The notes beneath the pieces are model-generated. The model saw only the letters and a program-made list of their open reading frames with translations. It did not search any database and was not told where the DNA came from. Made by a program: the position numbers and the translations under genes. A stretch of DNA of 14,271 nucleotides from Candidatus Zixiibacteriota bacterium (GTDB taxonomy: Bacteria; Zixibacteria; MSB-5A5; GN15; FEB-12). Numbering within the stretch: the stretch's first letter is position 1; the number at the start of each line of letters is the position of its first letter. The stretch is taken from assembly GCA_003641405.1 (NCBI GenBank), contig QNAF01000031.1, positions 1 to 14,271 of the forward strand. Reading direction: 5' to 3'. Positions 6,758 to 14,078 of the stretch are shown here, piece by piece.

Positions 6758-7999
6758 ATGAGAAAACGTCGTGTGATTGTCATCGGCGGTGGTGCCTCCG
6801 GACTGATGGCCGCCGGACAGGCTGCCGAGGGTGGCGCTACCGTTACCCTCCTGGAGCGAAAGGACCGCCCCGGTCGCAAATTAAGCCTGACAGGAAAAGG
6901 GCGTTGCAACCTGACCAACATCGCAGAGCTGTCAGATTTCATTACTCATTTTGGACCAAACGGACGGTTCCTGCGGCAGGCTTTCTCTCGTTTCTTCTCG
7001 CATGACCTAGTGACATTCCTCGGTGAATTGGGCGTAGAAACGGAAAGCGAACGCGGCGGAAGGGTCTTCCCTACCAGCGATGATGCCCTGGAAATTGTCG
7101 ATGCTCTCAGAGTATGAGACACAGATTCCGGCGTTGCCATGCGAACCGACTGTCGCATCAAACGCCTGATCGCTGACGGTGAGCGTGTCACCGGAGCGGA
7201 GACGACAAGGGGCGACACGTACGATGCCGACGCTGTGATCGTCGCAACCGGTGGTGCTTCCTACCCTGCAACCGGTTCATCCGGCGACGGCTACCGTCTC
7301 GCCGAGTCAGTGGGGCACACTATCATTCCGATTCGTCCCGCGCTCGTACCGCTGGAAACAGCAGGTGGCATTGCGCAGAGACTACAGGGATTGAGCCTTC
7401 GTAATGTTCAGGCCACGCTGAGGGTCAATGGCAAAAAGACACAGAGTTTGTTCGGTGAGATGTTGTTCACGCATTTTGGCCTGACCGGTCCGATAATCCT
7501 GTCGTTGAGCAAGACTGCCGTTGACGCGCTCCACGTTGAAAAAGATGTCGTGATTTCAATTGACCTCAAGCCCGCGCTTGATGAACAGAAACTGAACGCA
7601 CGTTTGCTTCGAGATTTTGAAACTCACAGTCGAGCGCAATTCCAAACAGCTCTCAAAGAGCTACTTCCGAGAACGTTGATTCCGGTGTGCGTCGATCTGA
7701 CAGGCATCCCCCACGACAAACCTGCCAACCAGATCACAGCAGTGGAACGCAAGAAACTCCTGACATGGTTGAAAGATTTCAAACTGACCGTCACCGATCA
7801 CCGATCATTCAAAGAAGCGATTATCACTGCCGGGGGTGTGGATCTCAGGGAAGTTGACCCGCGTACCATGGCATCAAGACTGATCGGCAACCTTTATTTC
7901 GCGGGCGAAGTTCTGGATATCGACGGCGACACTGGCGGCTATAATCTTCAGGCCGCTTTTTCTACAGGCTGGCTGGCAGGAAGATCGGCTGCCGATTGA
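6758..7999 (+). pseudogene. HI0933/BaiN-type FAD-dependent oxidoreductase, interrupted by an in-frame TGA
   Basis: The reading frame gives about 413 residues, normal length for the HI0933-like (YhiN/BaiN) flavoprotein family, but codon 120 (7115-7117) is TGA. Both parts are in the same frame and homology-like motifs continue across it. The first part has the Rossmann FAD site VIVIGGGASGLMAAGQAAE, then RPGRKLSLTGKGRCNLTN and GRVFPTSDDALEIVDALRV. The second has MRTDCRIKRL, DAVIVATGGASYPATGSSGDGY, GEMLFTHFGLTGP, TAGGVDLREVDPRTM and the C-terminal FAD motif LYFAGEVLDIDGDTGGYNLQAAFSTG. The stop falls in an ordinary linker helix (LRV, stop, DTDSGVAMRT), not a catalytic site. Either a recent nonsense mutation or a base-call error. 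ATG 6758 is used; there is no strong ribosome site. It ends 13 bp from the convergent gene's stop. Confidence 0.85.
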
Positions 8000-8012
8000 T
8001 CAGACGCTATTG

Positions 8013-9170
8013 TTATTGTGTCTCGTGCAGTCGTTCAAGCTGCGACGGGTACGATTTGTTGGCAGGGTCTAACTCAAGGGCTTCCTCCACGAACGGGATA
8101 GCTTCCTCGACCTTGCCACGTGCTTCCAGAACCAGCGCCAGTGTCCCAAGTATGCCTGCTTTGAACGTATCCCCCGAAGCCCTGCTGGCGAGTAGCCGTG
8201 CGTACCGCTCTGATTCTTCGAGGTTGATCTTCCGCTCCGCGCACCACCTGACAAGATCATATACTCTATTCAGGTCGCTTTCGTAGTTCTCCCCGAGAGT
8301 AGCTTTCTTGATACGGACCGCCCCGGTTGTATCCGCATTCACATGCAACGCCTGGTCAGCCAAAAGAAGCTTGTGCGTTTTTTGCGTCTCTGGATTGGCA
8401 CTGTTTACAGAGGCATCGACCCCGGCAGTTAAGTACCCGGCAATGCGGTCTGTCTCCCCCATCTTCCGTGCCAGACGCGCCATGAGTTGGGCGGTCTTGA
8501 CGATATTCGCGGACGATCCTCGTACAAGTATCGTGTCGGCGACAGGCAAGACATCGTCGAACACAATCTGGTCGGTCCAGGCCGCATTACAACTATTGGT
8601 GAGTATGTCAAACGAGAAATCGGCCCTGCCGCTCTGATCAAGTTCCTGAGCACGACGATAATACTCAATCGCACCAACATAGTTCTGCGCGTCAACATAG
8701 TACTTCGCCAGCCGCACGGCATTATCGAATGTGGGGGCATCTCGAAAACTGCTCTCGCGTTCCTTCACGGTCGTGGGATCCGCTAGAGCCTTGCCGAGAT
8801 TGTTGACGAAGGCGTACGAGGTTGTATAGCCGATCCAGCGAAATATCTCTTCACCGTCGCTGTTGGCCAATAGAAAGACCGGATAATACACACCGCCGAT
8901 TTCGTATTCATCGGCCAGTTCCTCAAGCTCGCTACAGTCAACCGTCATATAAACGACCGACTCGAGGGCCTTGTGAATATCACTCTTGACGGCAAATTCC
9001 TCGGTAGCTTTGTCACAGTGGTCACAGGACGGAACAAAGAACTTAATCAGGATCGGTTTGCCCAGTTGCTGCGAAAGCTCCCTGGCTTGCTCATAGTTGT
9101 CGGCTTCAGCAGCACTGACACCAGCCACAAGTGCAAACGTCGCGAGGACTATCAACAGTAGTCTATACAT
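8013..9170 (-). CDS. Secreted thioredoxin-fold protein with C-terminal TPR-like region
   Basis: The protein has 385 residues. The start chosen is the ATG at 9170, giving MYRLLLIVLATFALVAGVSAAEAD, a clean signal peptide; the longer frame to 9203 would place charged residues before it. GGAAGG lies 12 nt upstream. Residues 25-130 are a thioredoxin-like domain: KPILIKFFVPSCDHCDKATEEF with C49-D-H-C52, VYMTVDCSE, and cis-proline P97 in VYYPVFLLANSDG. The rest is helical. A TPR-like pair is clearest at DAQNYVGAIEYYRRAQELD (about 160-178) and LALVLEARGKVEEAIPFVEEALELDPANKSY (about 345-375). It probably acts in the periplasm as a thiol-disulfide reductase or chaperone with a partner-binding scaffold; the partner is unknown. 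Oriented opposite to the flavoprotein and divergent from tex. Confidence 0.85.
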   Translation of the reverse strand: MYRLLLIVLATFALVAGVSAAEADNYEQARELSQQLGKPILIKFFVPSCDHCDKATEEFAVKSDIHKALESVVYMTVDCSELEELADEYEIGGVYYPVFLLANSDGEEIFRWIGYTTSYAFVNNLGKALADPTTVKERESSFRDAPTFDNAVRLAKYYVDAQNYVGAIEYYRRAQELDQSGRADFSFDILTNSCNAAWTDQIVFDDVLPVADTILVRGSSANIVKTAQLMARLARKMGETDRIAGYLTAGVDASVNSANPETQKTHKLLLADQALHVNADTTGAVRIKKATLGENYESDLNRVYDLVRWCAERKINLEESERYARLLASRASGDTFKAGILGTLALVLEARGKVEEAIPFVEEALELDPANKSYPSQLERLHETQ

Positions 9171-9311
9171 ATCGGTCTCATTCCTTCCAAAACGGCGGAT
9201 CACCAGCTATTTGATGCAAGATACGTCTTTCCCCTCTTACCGTACAGTGCCTTTTCGGTTTCCCATTGCTTGCAGAATGATTCCTGTTATCTTACAGCTA
9301 CAACTTGAAAC

Positions 9312-11468
9312 ATGGCAGCAAGAACAATGCAAAACATACATATCTCCAAAATCGCCGACGAACTTAGTCTGAACTCCAACCAGGTAACCGCTACAATCAC
9401 GCTTCTGGACGATGACGCCACCGTCCCGTTCGTAGCCCGATATCGTAAGGAGGCCACCGGCGGGCTGGACGAAGTAGCCATAATCACGATTCGTGACCGA
9501 ATCGGGCAGCTTCGTGATCTGGACAAGCGCCGTGAAGCTATCCTGAAATCACTTGAGGAACGCGAACTGCTGACAGAGGAACTTGAAGCTGAAATCCGTG
9601 CCGCCGAGACTATGGCTGTGCTTGAAGACATCTACCTGCCATTCCGTCCCAAACGACGTACGCGGGCGACAATCGCCAGAGAACGAGGGTTGGAACCACT
9701 GGCTGAAATGCTGTTTGAGCAGGAAAATATCAACCCGCTGGATGAGGCCATAGCATTCGTGGATTCCGAGAAGCAAGTTGAGACAATTGAAGACGCCCTG
9801 GCCGGCGCGCGTGATATTATCGCTGAATGGGTGAACGAAGACACCGACGCCCGCTCCAAGATGCGGGAGCTGTTTGCCGAGCAGGCCACGATTCGCTCCA
9901 CGGTCGTCGCCGGTAAAGAAACCGAAGGCGCCAAATACTCTGACTATTTCGACTGGGAAGAGTTGGTCACGGCCGCGCCATCTCACCGCCTTCTGGCGAT
10001 GCGTCGCGGCGAAGCGGCATTTGTTCTCAGTCTGCACATTGCGCCTCCTGAGGAAGACGCGTTGGGGATTCTCGAAGACATCTTCGTCATGACTGATAAC
10101 GAGGCCTCGCGGCAAGTCAAGCTGGCCGTTCACGACAGCTACAAACGCCTCCTGGCGCCGTCGATGGAAACTGAACTCCGGGTAGACACCAAGAAGGTTG
10201 CGGACGAGGAAGCCATCCGCGTGTTTGCCGAGAACCTTCGTGAATTGCTCATGGCCCCGCCTCTCGGTCGCAAGAACGTGCTGGCTGTTGATCCCGGGTT
10301 CCGCACCGGCTGCAAAGTTGTCTGTCTGGACCGTCAGGGCAAATTGCTGCACCACCTGGCAGTCTTTCCGCACGGAAGCAAACGTCAACGAGATGAGGCC
10401 GCCACGGAAATCAAAGGGCTGTGCGAACGGTTCCACACTAACGTCATCGCTATCGGCAACGGCACCGCCAGCCGCGAGACGGAAACGTTCGTGCGCGAGA
10501 TCGGACTTCCGGAGCACATTACCGTTGAGATGGTCAACGAATCCGGTGCCTCAATCTACTCGGCCTCTGATGTCGCCCGTGATGAGTTCCCGGATCATGA
10601 CATCACCGTTCGTGGTTCAGTCTCCATTGGCCGTCGGCTGATGGACCCATTGGCGGAACTGGTCAAGATCGATCCCAAGTCAATCGGTGTCGGCCAGTAC
10701 CAGCACGATGTCGACCAGCCAGCGCTCCGGAGCGGGTTGGACGACGTGGTCGGGAGTTGTGTCAACTCGGTCGGTGTGGAAGTCAACACCGCCAGCAAAG
10801 AACTTCTCACGTATGTCTCCGGGCTGGGTCCGCAACTGGCAAAAAACACCGTTACCTATCGCAACGAAAACGGGCCGTTCAAGTCACGCAAAGCACTCAA
10901 GAAAATCCCGCGTCTGGGTCCCAAGGCGTTTGAGCAGGCGGCGGGGTTCCTTCGCATTGCCGACGCTGACAATCCGCTCGACCGAAGCGCTGTCCACCCG
11001 GAGAGCTATGCCGTGGTCGAGAACATGGCCGCCGACTCAGGCTGCACAGTGACGCAGTTGATGGAGGACGAGGAACGCCGCAAGAAGATCAAACTGGACA
11101 ACTACGTCACCGACAAAACCGGCCTGCCGACCCTTCTTGACATCATGGACGAACTCGCCAAACCCGGCCGCGACCCCAGGGCGGAGTATGAGTCGTTCAG
11201 TTTCGATGATTCGGTGCACAAGATGGATGATCTCGAAGTCGGCATGACATTGCCGGGTGTGGTCACCAACGTGACGGCGTTTGGTGCATTCGTGGATATC
11301 GGGGTGCATCAGGACGGTTTGGTGCACATCAGTGAACTTGCTGACAAGTTTGTCAAAGACCCCAACGAGATTCTAAAAGTCCGCCAGAAAGTGTCAGTGA
11401 GTGTTCTCGAAATCGACCTCGACCGCAAACGCATCGCATTGTCAATGCGAAGACAGGGGAAGGATTGA
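9312..11468 (+). CDS. tex: Tex (YhgF) family S1 RNA-binding transcription accessory protein
   Basis: The protein has 718 residues, close to the family length. Domains in order: the helical Tex N-terminal region with TVPFVARYRKEATGGLDE (38-55) and LEDIYLPFRPKRRTRATIAR (104-123); a YqgF/RNase H-like domain starting NVLAVDPGFRTGCKVVCLD (322-340; D327 is the usual acidic residue) and containing AIGNGTASRETE; the SIGVGQYQHDVDQ segment; tandem helix-hairpin-helix (NTASKELLTYVSGLG and KIPRLGPKAFEQAAGFLRI); and an S1 domain about 645-712 (GVVTNVTAFGAFVDIG, GLVHISELA). Tex proteins bind nucleic acid and RNA polymerase and act in transcription in the cytoplasm. ATG 9312 is used; in-frame ATG 9327 is an alternative and neither has a strong ribosome site. 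A weak promoter-like pair (TTGCTT 9266, TATCTT 9288, 16-bp gap) lies upstream. Confidence 0.97.
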   Translation: MAARTMQNIHISKIADELSLNSNQVTATITLLDDDATVPFVARYRKEATGGLDEVAIITIRDRIGQLRDLDKRREAILKSLEERELLTEELEAEIRAAETMAVLEDIYLPFRPKRRTRATIARERGLEPLAEMLFEQENINPLDEAIAFVDSEKQVETIEDALAGARDIIAEWVNEDTDARSKMRELFAEQATIRSTVVAGKETEGAKYSDYFDWEELVTAAPSHRLLAMRRGEAAFVLSLHIAPPEEDALGILEDIFVMTDNEASRQVKLAVHDSYKRLLAPSMETELRVDTKKVADEEAIRVFAENLRELLMAPPLGRKNVLAVDPGFRTGCKVVCLDRQGKLLHHLAVFPHGSKRQRDEAATEIKGLCERFHTNVIAIGNGTASRETETFVREIGLPEHITVEMVNESGASIYSASDVARDEFPDHDITVRGSVSIGRRLMDPLAELVKIDPKSIGVGQYQHDVDQPALRSGLDDVVGSCVNSVGVEVNTASKELLTYVSGLGPQLAKNTVTYRNENGPFKSRKALKKIPRLGPKAFEQAAGFLRIADADNPLDRSAVHPESYAVVENMAADSGCTVTQLMEDEERRKKIKLDNYVTDKTGLPTLLDIMDELAKPGRDPRAEYESFSFDDSVHKMDDLEVGMTLPGVVTNVTAFGAFVDIGVHQDGLVHISELADKFVKDPNEILKVRQKVSVSVLEIDLDRKRIALSMRRQGKD

Positions 11469-11480
11469 TTAGAATCGTAG

Positions 11481-11503
11481 GTCAGGTTGCGTACCAACCT
11501 GAC
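11481..11503. repeat. Palindromic hairpin unit after tex
   Basis: A perfect 9-bp inverted repeat, GTCAGGTTG (11481-11489) and CAACCTGAC (11495-11503), has a 5-nt loop and lies 12 bp after the tex stop. No T-run follows on the + strand, so a simple intrinsic terminator is unlikely. It resembles a solitary REP-type unit; no second copy is in the window. Confidence 0.6.
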
Positions 11504-11553
11504 ACTTGAAGGGTGGCCGATACCACGGTTGAGCCGCCGATTAAGGAGGTACA

Positions 11554-12258
11554 ATGAAGAAACGATATGTAGCAATAATGTGCGTTCTACTCCTCTTGGC
11601 TTTCTGGTACGTTCGGGCAGTTCTTTTAACTTCTACGGAATTGCACCCTCATCTTGATGATGCGTTGCAGGGTGCAGCCGTATTCGCCGCCCTTATCGCA
11701 AGCGTAATCGCACTCTCTGCAACAGATCGAAAACGCCTGCGCGCCAAAACTGGCGTAGAGGTATGTGTGGAACCTAGTCAGGAGGTATACCCAAAATCAA
11801 AGTTTGTTCCAGAACTTATTGACACGTTCAGGAATCACGAGGACCCTGTGATCTCACGCAGGGTTATCTTCAAGCTGAAGAACAATTCAGGATTCACACT
11901 AAATAAACCAATGCTTGCCTTTAGGTTGCCAAAAGACAAAAGGCATCCTGCCAAACTTGATGAAGGGCCTGACGGAAGCTACTACGTACTCACATTCCGT
12001 TCGAATCTATTCAACTCTAGAGATGAGTTCAGATCCTTAGAGTTTGAAGACTCTGTCATCCTCTCAAACAGCAACTTACCATACTGGAATGCGGACGACG
12101 AGATCAAGATCTGGATCAGGATGGTATTGGGTGAAGATGCTTTTTCGGTAAAGGTGTCGGTAAACAGCGAGAATGCTGAGGGAGTCACCAAAGAAGTACA
12201 AGTGAATCCGGCTGCACCAGTTCCCCACCTAACAGGTGGGTCCGTTACGGAATCATAA
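11554..12258 (+). CDS. Membrane-anchored protein of unknown function with two N-terminal TM segments
   Basis: The protein has 234 residues from ATG 11554, preceded by a perfect AGGAGG (11544-11549) only 4 nt away. Two hydrophobic segments (about 5-25, IMCVLLLLAFWYVRAVLL, and 38-56, ALQGAAVFAALIASVIAL) are followed by a basic stretch (DRKRLRAK). The remainder is a soluble, probably beta-rich domain (SRRVIFKLKNNSGFTLNKPM, DSVILSNSNLPYWN, DEIKIWIRMVLGEDAFSVKVSV), probably cytoplasmic given the basic stretch after TM2. I do not recognise the family. The base composition looks more A+T-rich than that of tex. The last residues, PHLTGGSVTES, are encoded by a palindromic repeat (12224-12240), so the natural C-terminus was probably displaced or extended by the repeat. 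It is convergent with the minus-strand gene ending at 12716. Confidence 0.78.
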   Translation: MKKRYVAIMCVLLLLAFWYVRAVLLTSTELHPHLDDALQGAAVFAALIASVIALSATDRKRLRAKTGVEVCVEPSQEVYPKSKFVPELIDTFRNHEDPVISRRVIFKLKNNSGFTLNKPMLAFRLPKDKRHPAKLDEGPDGSYYVLTFRSNLFNSRDEFRSLEFEDSVILSNSNLPYWNADDEIKIWIRMVLGEDAFSVKVSVNSENAEGVTKEVQVNPAAPVPHLTGGSVTES

Positions 12259-12278
12259 TCCCCCACCCGTTGGGTGGG
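12224..12278. repeat. REP-like pair (two palindromes in opposite orientation)
   Basis: Unit 1 is CCCACCT (12224-12230), AAC, AGGTGGG (12234-12240). Unit 2 is CCCACCC (12262-12268), GTT, GGGTGGG (12272-12278), followed by CTACA. Read on the opposite strand, unit 2 is TGTAG CCCACCC AAC GGGTGGG, the same element as unit 1 with one T-A pair changed to C-G in the stem. The two units are thus inverted relative to each other with 21 bp between, a REPIN-like arrangement. The unknown-protein gene ends inside it: unit 1 is coding and the TAA stop (12256-12258) is in the spacer. The same two units recur at 13463-13529. Confidence 0.75.
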
Positions 12279-12388
12279 CTACAAGCCCTCCCGCCCACCA
12301 TTCCTGCGAAGGTACGGACGCGCCCGCGGCGTGCAAGAACCCAGACGATGTACTGCTCGGCAACAAAAGTGACTGGGCTCCCGCCTCC

Positions 12389-12521
12389 GGGCCTGTTGAA
12401 AAAGTCACTACTTCCAAATGTTCATACTCGAGCGGCGGTGCTGCCAGGTGTCCCTGCCTGGCAGTCGGGGGAATCCGGAGGGTTTATCAACAGGCCCCTC
12501 CGCGGGAGTGACATTTGGAAG
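12389..12521. repeat. MITE-like element with GGGCCTGTTGA terminal inverted repeats (second copy)
   Basis: Perfect 11-bp terminal inverted repeats, GGGCCTGTTGA (12389-12399) and TCAACAGGCCC (12487-12497), bound 109 bp. Inside is a hairpin, CTGCCAGG (12441-12448), 8-nt loop TGTCCCTG, CCTGGCAG (12457-12464). The right end, GGTTTATCAACAGGCCC, is the exact reverse complement of the start of the element at 3273. A second inverted pair is interleaved with the ends: CTTCCAAATGT (12411-12421) with ACATTTGGAAG (12511-12521). The element is non-coding. Confidence 0.72.
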
Positions 12522-12540
12522 GGGCTTAACGGAAAATGAC

Positions 12541-12688
12541 GTCACCCTGTCGAAGCATGGTGCGTTGTTTGGCCGCTCCACCCTTCGACCCTTCGGCAGG
12601 TTCAGCCTCGGGCAGAATCCTTCAGCGATTCTGCCATTGTTCGCGGCAGAACCACACCAAGGGATTCTGCCCGGAATCTCAGGGTGAC
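12541..12688. repeat. GTCACCCTG-bounded palindromic element
   Basis: The ends are perfect 9-bp inverted repeats, GTCACCCTG (12541-12549) and CAGGGTGAC (12680-12688). Inside, GGGCAGAATCC (12610-12620) can pair with GGATTCTGCCC (12662-12672), while its core GGCAGAATC (12611-12619) can instead pair with GATTCTGCC (12627-12635). A 27-bp block (12579-12605) beginning CACCCTTCGA recurs with three differences at 13980-14006, which marks the element as a family member. Confidence 0.62.
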
Positions 12689-12699
12689 AGGTGGGTTAG

Positions 12700-12715
12700 G
12701 GTTGCCACCCGGCCG
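12700..12715. repeat. GGTTGCCACCCGGCCG motif, copy 1
   Basis: This 16-bp motif is identical to 14079-14094 and is preceded in both places by TTA(A/G)G. With the preceding G it forms the hairpin GGGT-TGCC-ACCC. It abuts the stop codon of the minus-strand gene (stop at 12716-12718). Confidence 0.55.
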
Positions 12716-13321
12716 TTATCTCACAGCCATATCAAGCCGAGACAATTCAGTCAGATTCGCCCAGTGGGAATCCACGTACTCCACGGTGAGTTGTGATTCG
12801 CTGTCTATAGGTATAGACCAGAACACGGCTGAGTCACGCAAAGCCAGAGACGCCATTGGCTCCAAACGTCTGACAAGAGCGTGGAACCGAGGAGAAGCAA
12901 CGAACTCCTGATTCTCAGGCGTTCTGGCCTCAACGAAGTACTGCTGATCAAGTTCAGGGTGACCGGTCTTGTGCTCCCATTCAGTCGAGAGCTTATTTCT
13001 CAGCCCGTCGAACCACTTCTCATGTCGCAGTGAGATGAATCCTTTCTGAGGTTGTCTTACAGACAAGTGGAGAAACTCAACATGATCACCGTCGTTCATC
13101 AATGATGTAACCGCGTGATGGAAGTACTCGATCGTAACAGACACGCGCACGCCATCGCGCTCCCCAGAGAATGTAGGATACCCATACACGAATTGACGGA
13201 TACTTTTCTCTTCAAGCTTCACCATCCCAGTATCTGCCAATGACCGCCCCTCCGCCCAATAGCCCTTCAGTTCCTTGATGAGTCTATTGAATTCAGCCTG
13301 CCAAATCAGATCGTCTTGCAT
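12716..13321 (-). CDS. Soluble protein of unknown function, 201 aa
   Basis: The ATG at 13321 (minus strand) has GGAG 7 nt upstream, a good ribosome site. The protein has no signal peptide or TM segment. It is mixed alpha/beta: a helical start (DDLIWQAEFNRLIKELKGYW), beta-type stretches (GVRVSVTIEYFHHAV, VEFLHLSVRQ), a charged central region (EKWFDGLRNKLSTEWEHKTG) and a C-terminal helix-rich part (SPRFHALVRRLEPMASLAL, WANLTELSRLDMAV). I do not recognise the family. The body has normal codon structure and is not repeat-derived, but the stop is immediately followed by a dispersed 16-bp repeat. A weak promoter-like pair lies upstream on the minus strand. It is divergent from the DUF202 gene and convergent with the two-TM gene. 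Confidence 0.75.
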   Translation of the reverse strand: MQDDLIWQAEFNRLIKELKGYWAEGRSLADTGMVKLEEKSIRQFVYGYPTFSGERDGVRVSVTIEYFHHAVTSLMNDGDHVEFLHLSVRQPQKGFISLRHEKWFDGLRNKLSTEWEHKTGHPELDQQYFVEARTPENQEFVASPRFHALVRRLEPMASLALRDSAVFWSIPIDSESQLTVEYVDSHWANLTELSRLDMAVR

Positions 13322-13462
13322 TTGATCACTCCAAGTATCTTCGACTATGACTCAATGTAGTTACTACTGCAGATCCGATCAACAATTCACAGACCGAAGC
13401 TGCTTTTTTCCCCACATATGTTCCCGTGTGCCGGGAGGAATCAGAGAAACACCAACAAAGCT

Positions 13463-13529
13463 CCCACCCGTTGGGTGGGCTACAAAACCAGATCTGGAAA
13501 AGCTCCCAGTAGCCCACCTAACAGGTGGG
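13463..13529. repeat. REP-like pair, second locus, units in reversed order
   Basis: The left unit is CCCACCC (13463-13469), GTT, GGGTGGG (13473-13479), followed by CTACA. The right unit is CCCACCT (13513-13519), AAC, AGGTGGG (13523-13529), preceded by GTAG. These are the same two units as at 12224-12278, but the order and relative direction are swapped and the gap is 33 bp instead of 21. The stem differs between units by a compensated base pair. Confidence 0.75.
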
Positions 13530-13592
13530 TTCACAGCGAAATCACAAATCCCCAGCCGCTCAACCTGTTGTGACCCTGCGATTGTTTTTGCC

Positions 13593-13620
13593 TTGAGTTC
13601 TATTTCGCATACCCTATCAT
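13593..13620 (+). promoter_or_regulatory. Candidate promoter of the DUF202 gene
   Basis: TTGAGT (13593-13598, 4 of 6 positions) is 16 bp upstream of TATCAT (13615-13620, 5 of 6 positions). The predicted start of transcription is near 13627, about 25 nt before the GTG start. Confidence 0.42.
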
Positions 13621-13651
13621 AGGTTAGCACAGATGACTGACGGAGGTATAT

Positions 13652-13963
13652 GTGGATATCAAGGGTCGACGAAGTTACGTAACTGACAACACCTATTCCA
13701 GCTTCAAGAAGCGCGATATGCTGCTCAGGGATCATCTAGCCGTGGACAGGACCACTCTGTCCAATCAGAACACGTTTTTGGCTTACATACGCACTGCGCT
13801 GACGTTGTTCGTGGCCGGAGTCACCTTTATCCGCTTCTTCGGTTCTACAGCCATCGAGATCATCGGGTGGTGTTTCGTCCCAATCGGTGTCTTCACCTTC
13901 GTTACCGGCCTGATCAGATACAACCGCCTCAGGATTACTCTGAGAAAGATCGAGAGATCATAG
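13652..13963 (+). CDS. DUF202 family small membrane protein
   Basis: The protein has 103 residues. The start is GTG 13652, with GGAGG (13642-13646) 5 nt upstream; the overlapping ATG at 13650 is out of frame. The DUF202 signature is clear: RDHLAVDRTTLSNQNTFLAY (26-45) followed by IRTALTLFVAGVTFIRFF. Two TM segments are visible, about 43-62 and 67-89, ending in a basic tail (RYNRLRITLRKIERS). DUF202 proteins are inner-membrane proteins; yeast and plant homologues form part of the VTC complex, but the bacterial role is not established. No partner is encoded nearby. A repeat-rich 3' region follows. Confidence 0.85.
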   Translation: MDIKGRRSYVTDNTYSSFKKRDMLLRDHLAVDRTTLSNQNTFLAYIRTALTLFVAGVTFIRFFGSTAIEIIGWCFVPIGVFTFVTGLIRYNRLRITLRKIERS

Positions 13964-13978
13964 AAAACACCAATCAAG

Positions 13979-14028
13979 TCACCCTTCGAGCCTTCGGCAG
14001 ACTCAGGGCAAGCACCGCTCATGGTGAC
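13979..14028. repeat. GTCACC-bounded palindromic element, short version
   Basis: GTCACC (13979-13984) and GGTGAC (14023-14028) form the ends of a 50-bp unit. Its block 13980-14006 matches 12579-12605 at 24 of 27 positions, linking it to the larger element at 12541-12688. It begins 16 bp after the DUF202 stop. Confidence 0.55.
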
Positions 14029-14078
14029 ACGCTCATAGGGTTTGGGCGTGGTAATGGTCAACCCCAAAGCGAGTTTAA

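Larger units (their letters stand above)
12259..12715. other. Gene-free stretch between convergent genes, made largely of repeats
   Basis: Short open frames here overlap in all three + frames and read through palindromes, so I call no gene. The contents are the second REP-like unit, the MITE-like element (12389-12521), the GTCACCCTG-bounded element (12541-12688) and the 16-bp GGTTGCCACCCGGCCG motif (12700-12715). Only about 12279-12388 is left unexplained. No T-tailed terminator is visible for either convergent gene. Confidence 0.7.
13322..13651. other. Divergent intergenic region with a REP-like pair and promoter-like sequences
   Basis: This holds the upstream regions of two divergent genes. 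On the minus strand TTGATC (13382-13377) and TACATT (13359-13354) are 17 bp apart, a weak promoter candidate for the 201-aa gene. A REP-like pair occupies 13463-13529, and a promoter candidate for the DUF202 gene lies at 13593-13620. Open frames crossing it translate the palindromes and are not called. Confidence 0.55.

Noticed and set aside
7115..7117. Selenocysteine insertion at the TGA in the flavoprotein
   Set aside because: The position is a non-catalytic linker where the family does not use cysteine, and no convincing SECIS-type hairpin follows it.
9549..10517. Long open frame (322 codons) on the minus strand opposite tex
   Set aside because: It lies wholly antisense to a clearly conserved Tex domain region, lacks recognisable domains and reflects codon bias of tex.
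11481..11503. Rho-independent terminator of tex
   Set aside because: The stem is strong but is followed by ACTTGAAGG rather than a T-run; listed as a palindromic unit instead.
12236..12911. Several overlapping + strand open frames of 75-91 codons
   Set aside because: They overlap each other in all frames, translate the palindromic repeats and run into the antisense of the 201-aa gene.
12224..13529. CRISPR array
   Set aside because: Repeat units are few, short, in alternating orientation and irregularly spaced, with no cas genes nearby.
13379..13735. Minus-strand open frame of 118 codons
   Set aside because: It translates the REP-like pair, overlaps the DUF202 start antisense, and has no ribosome site or recognisable domain.
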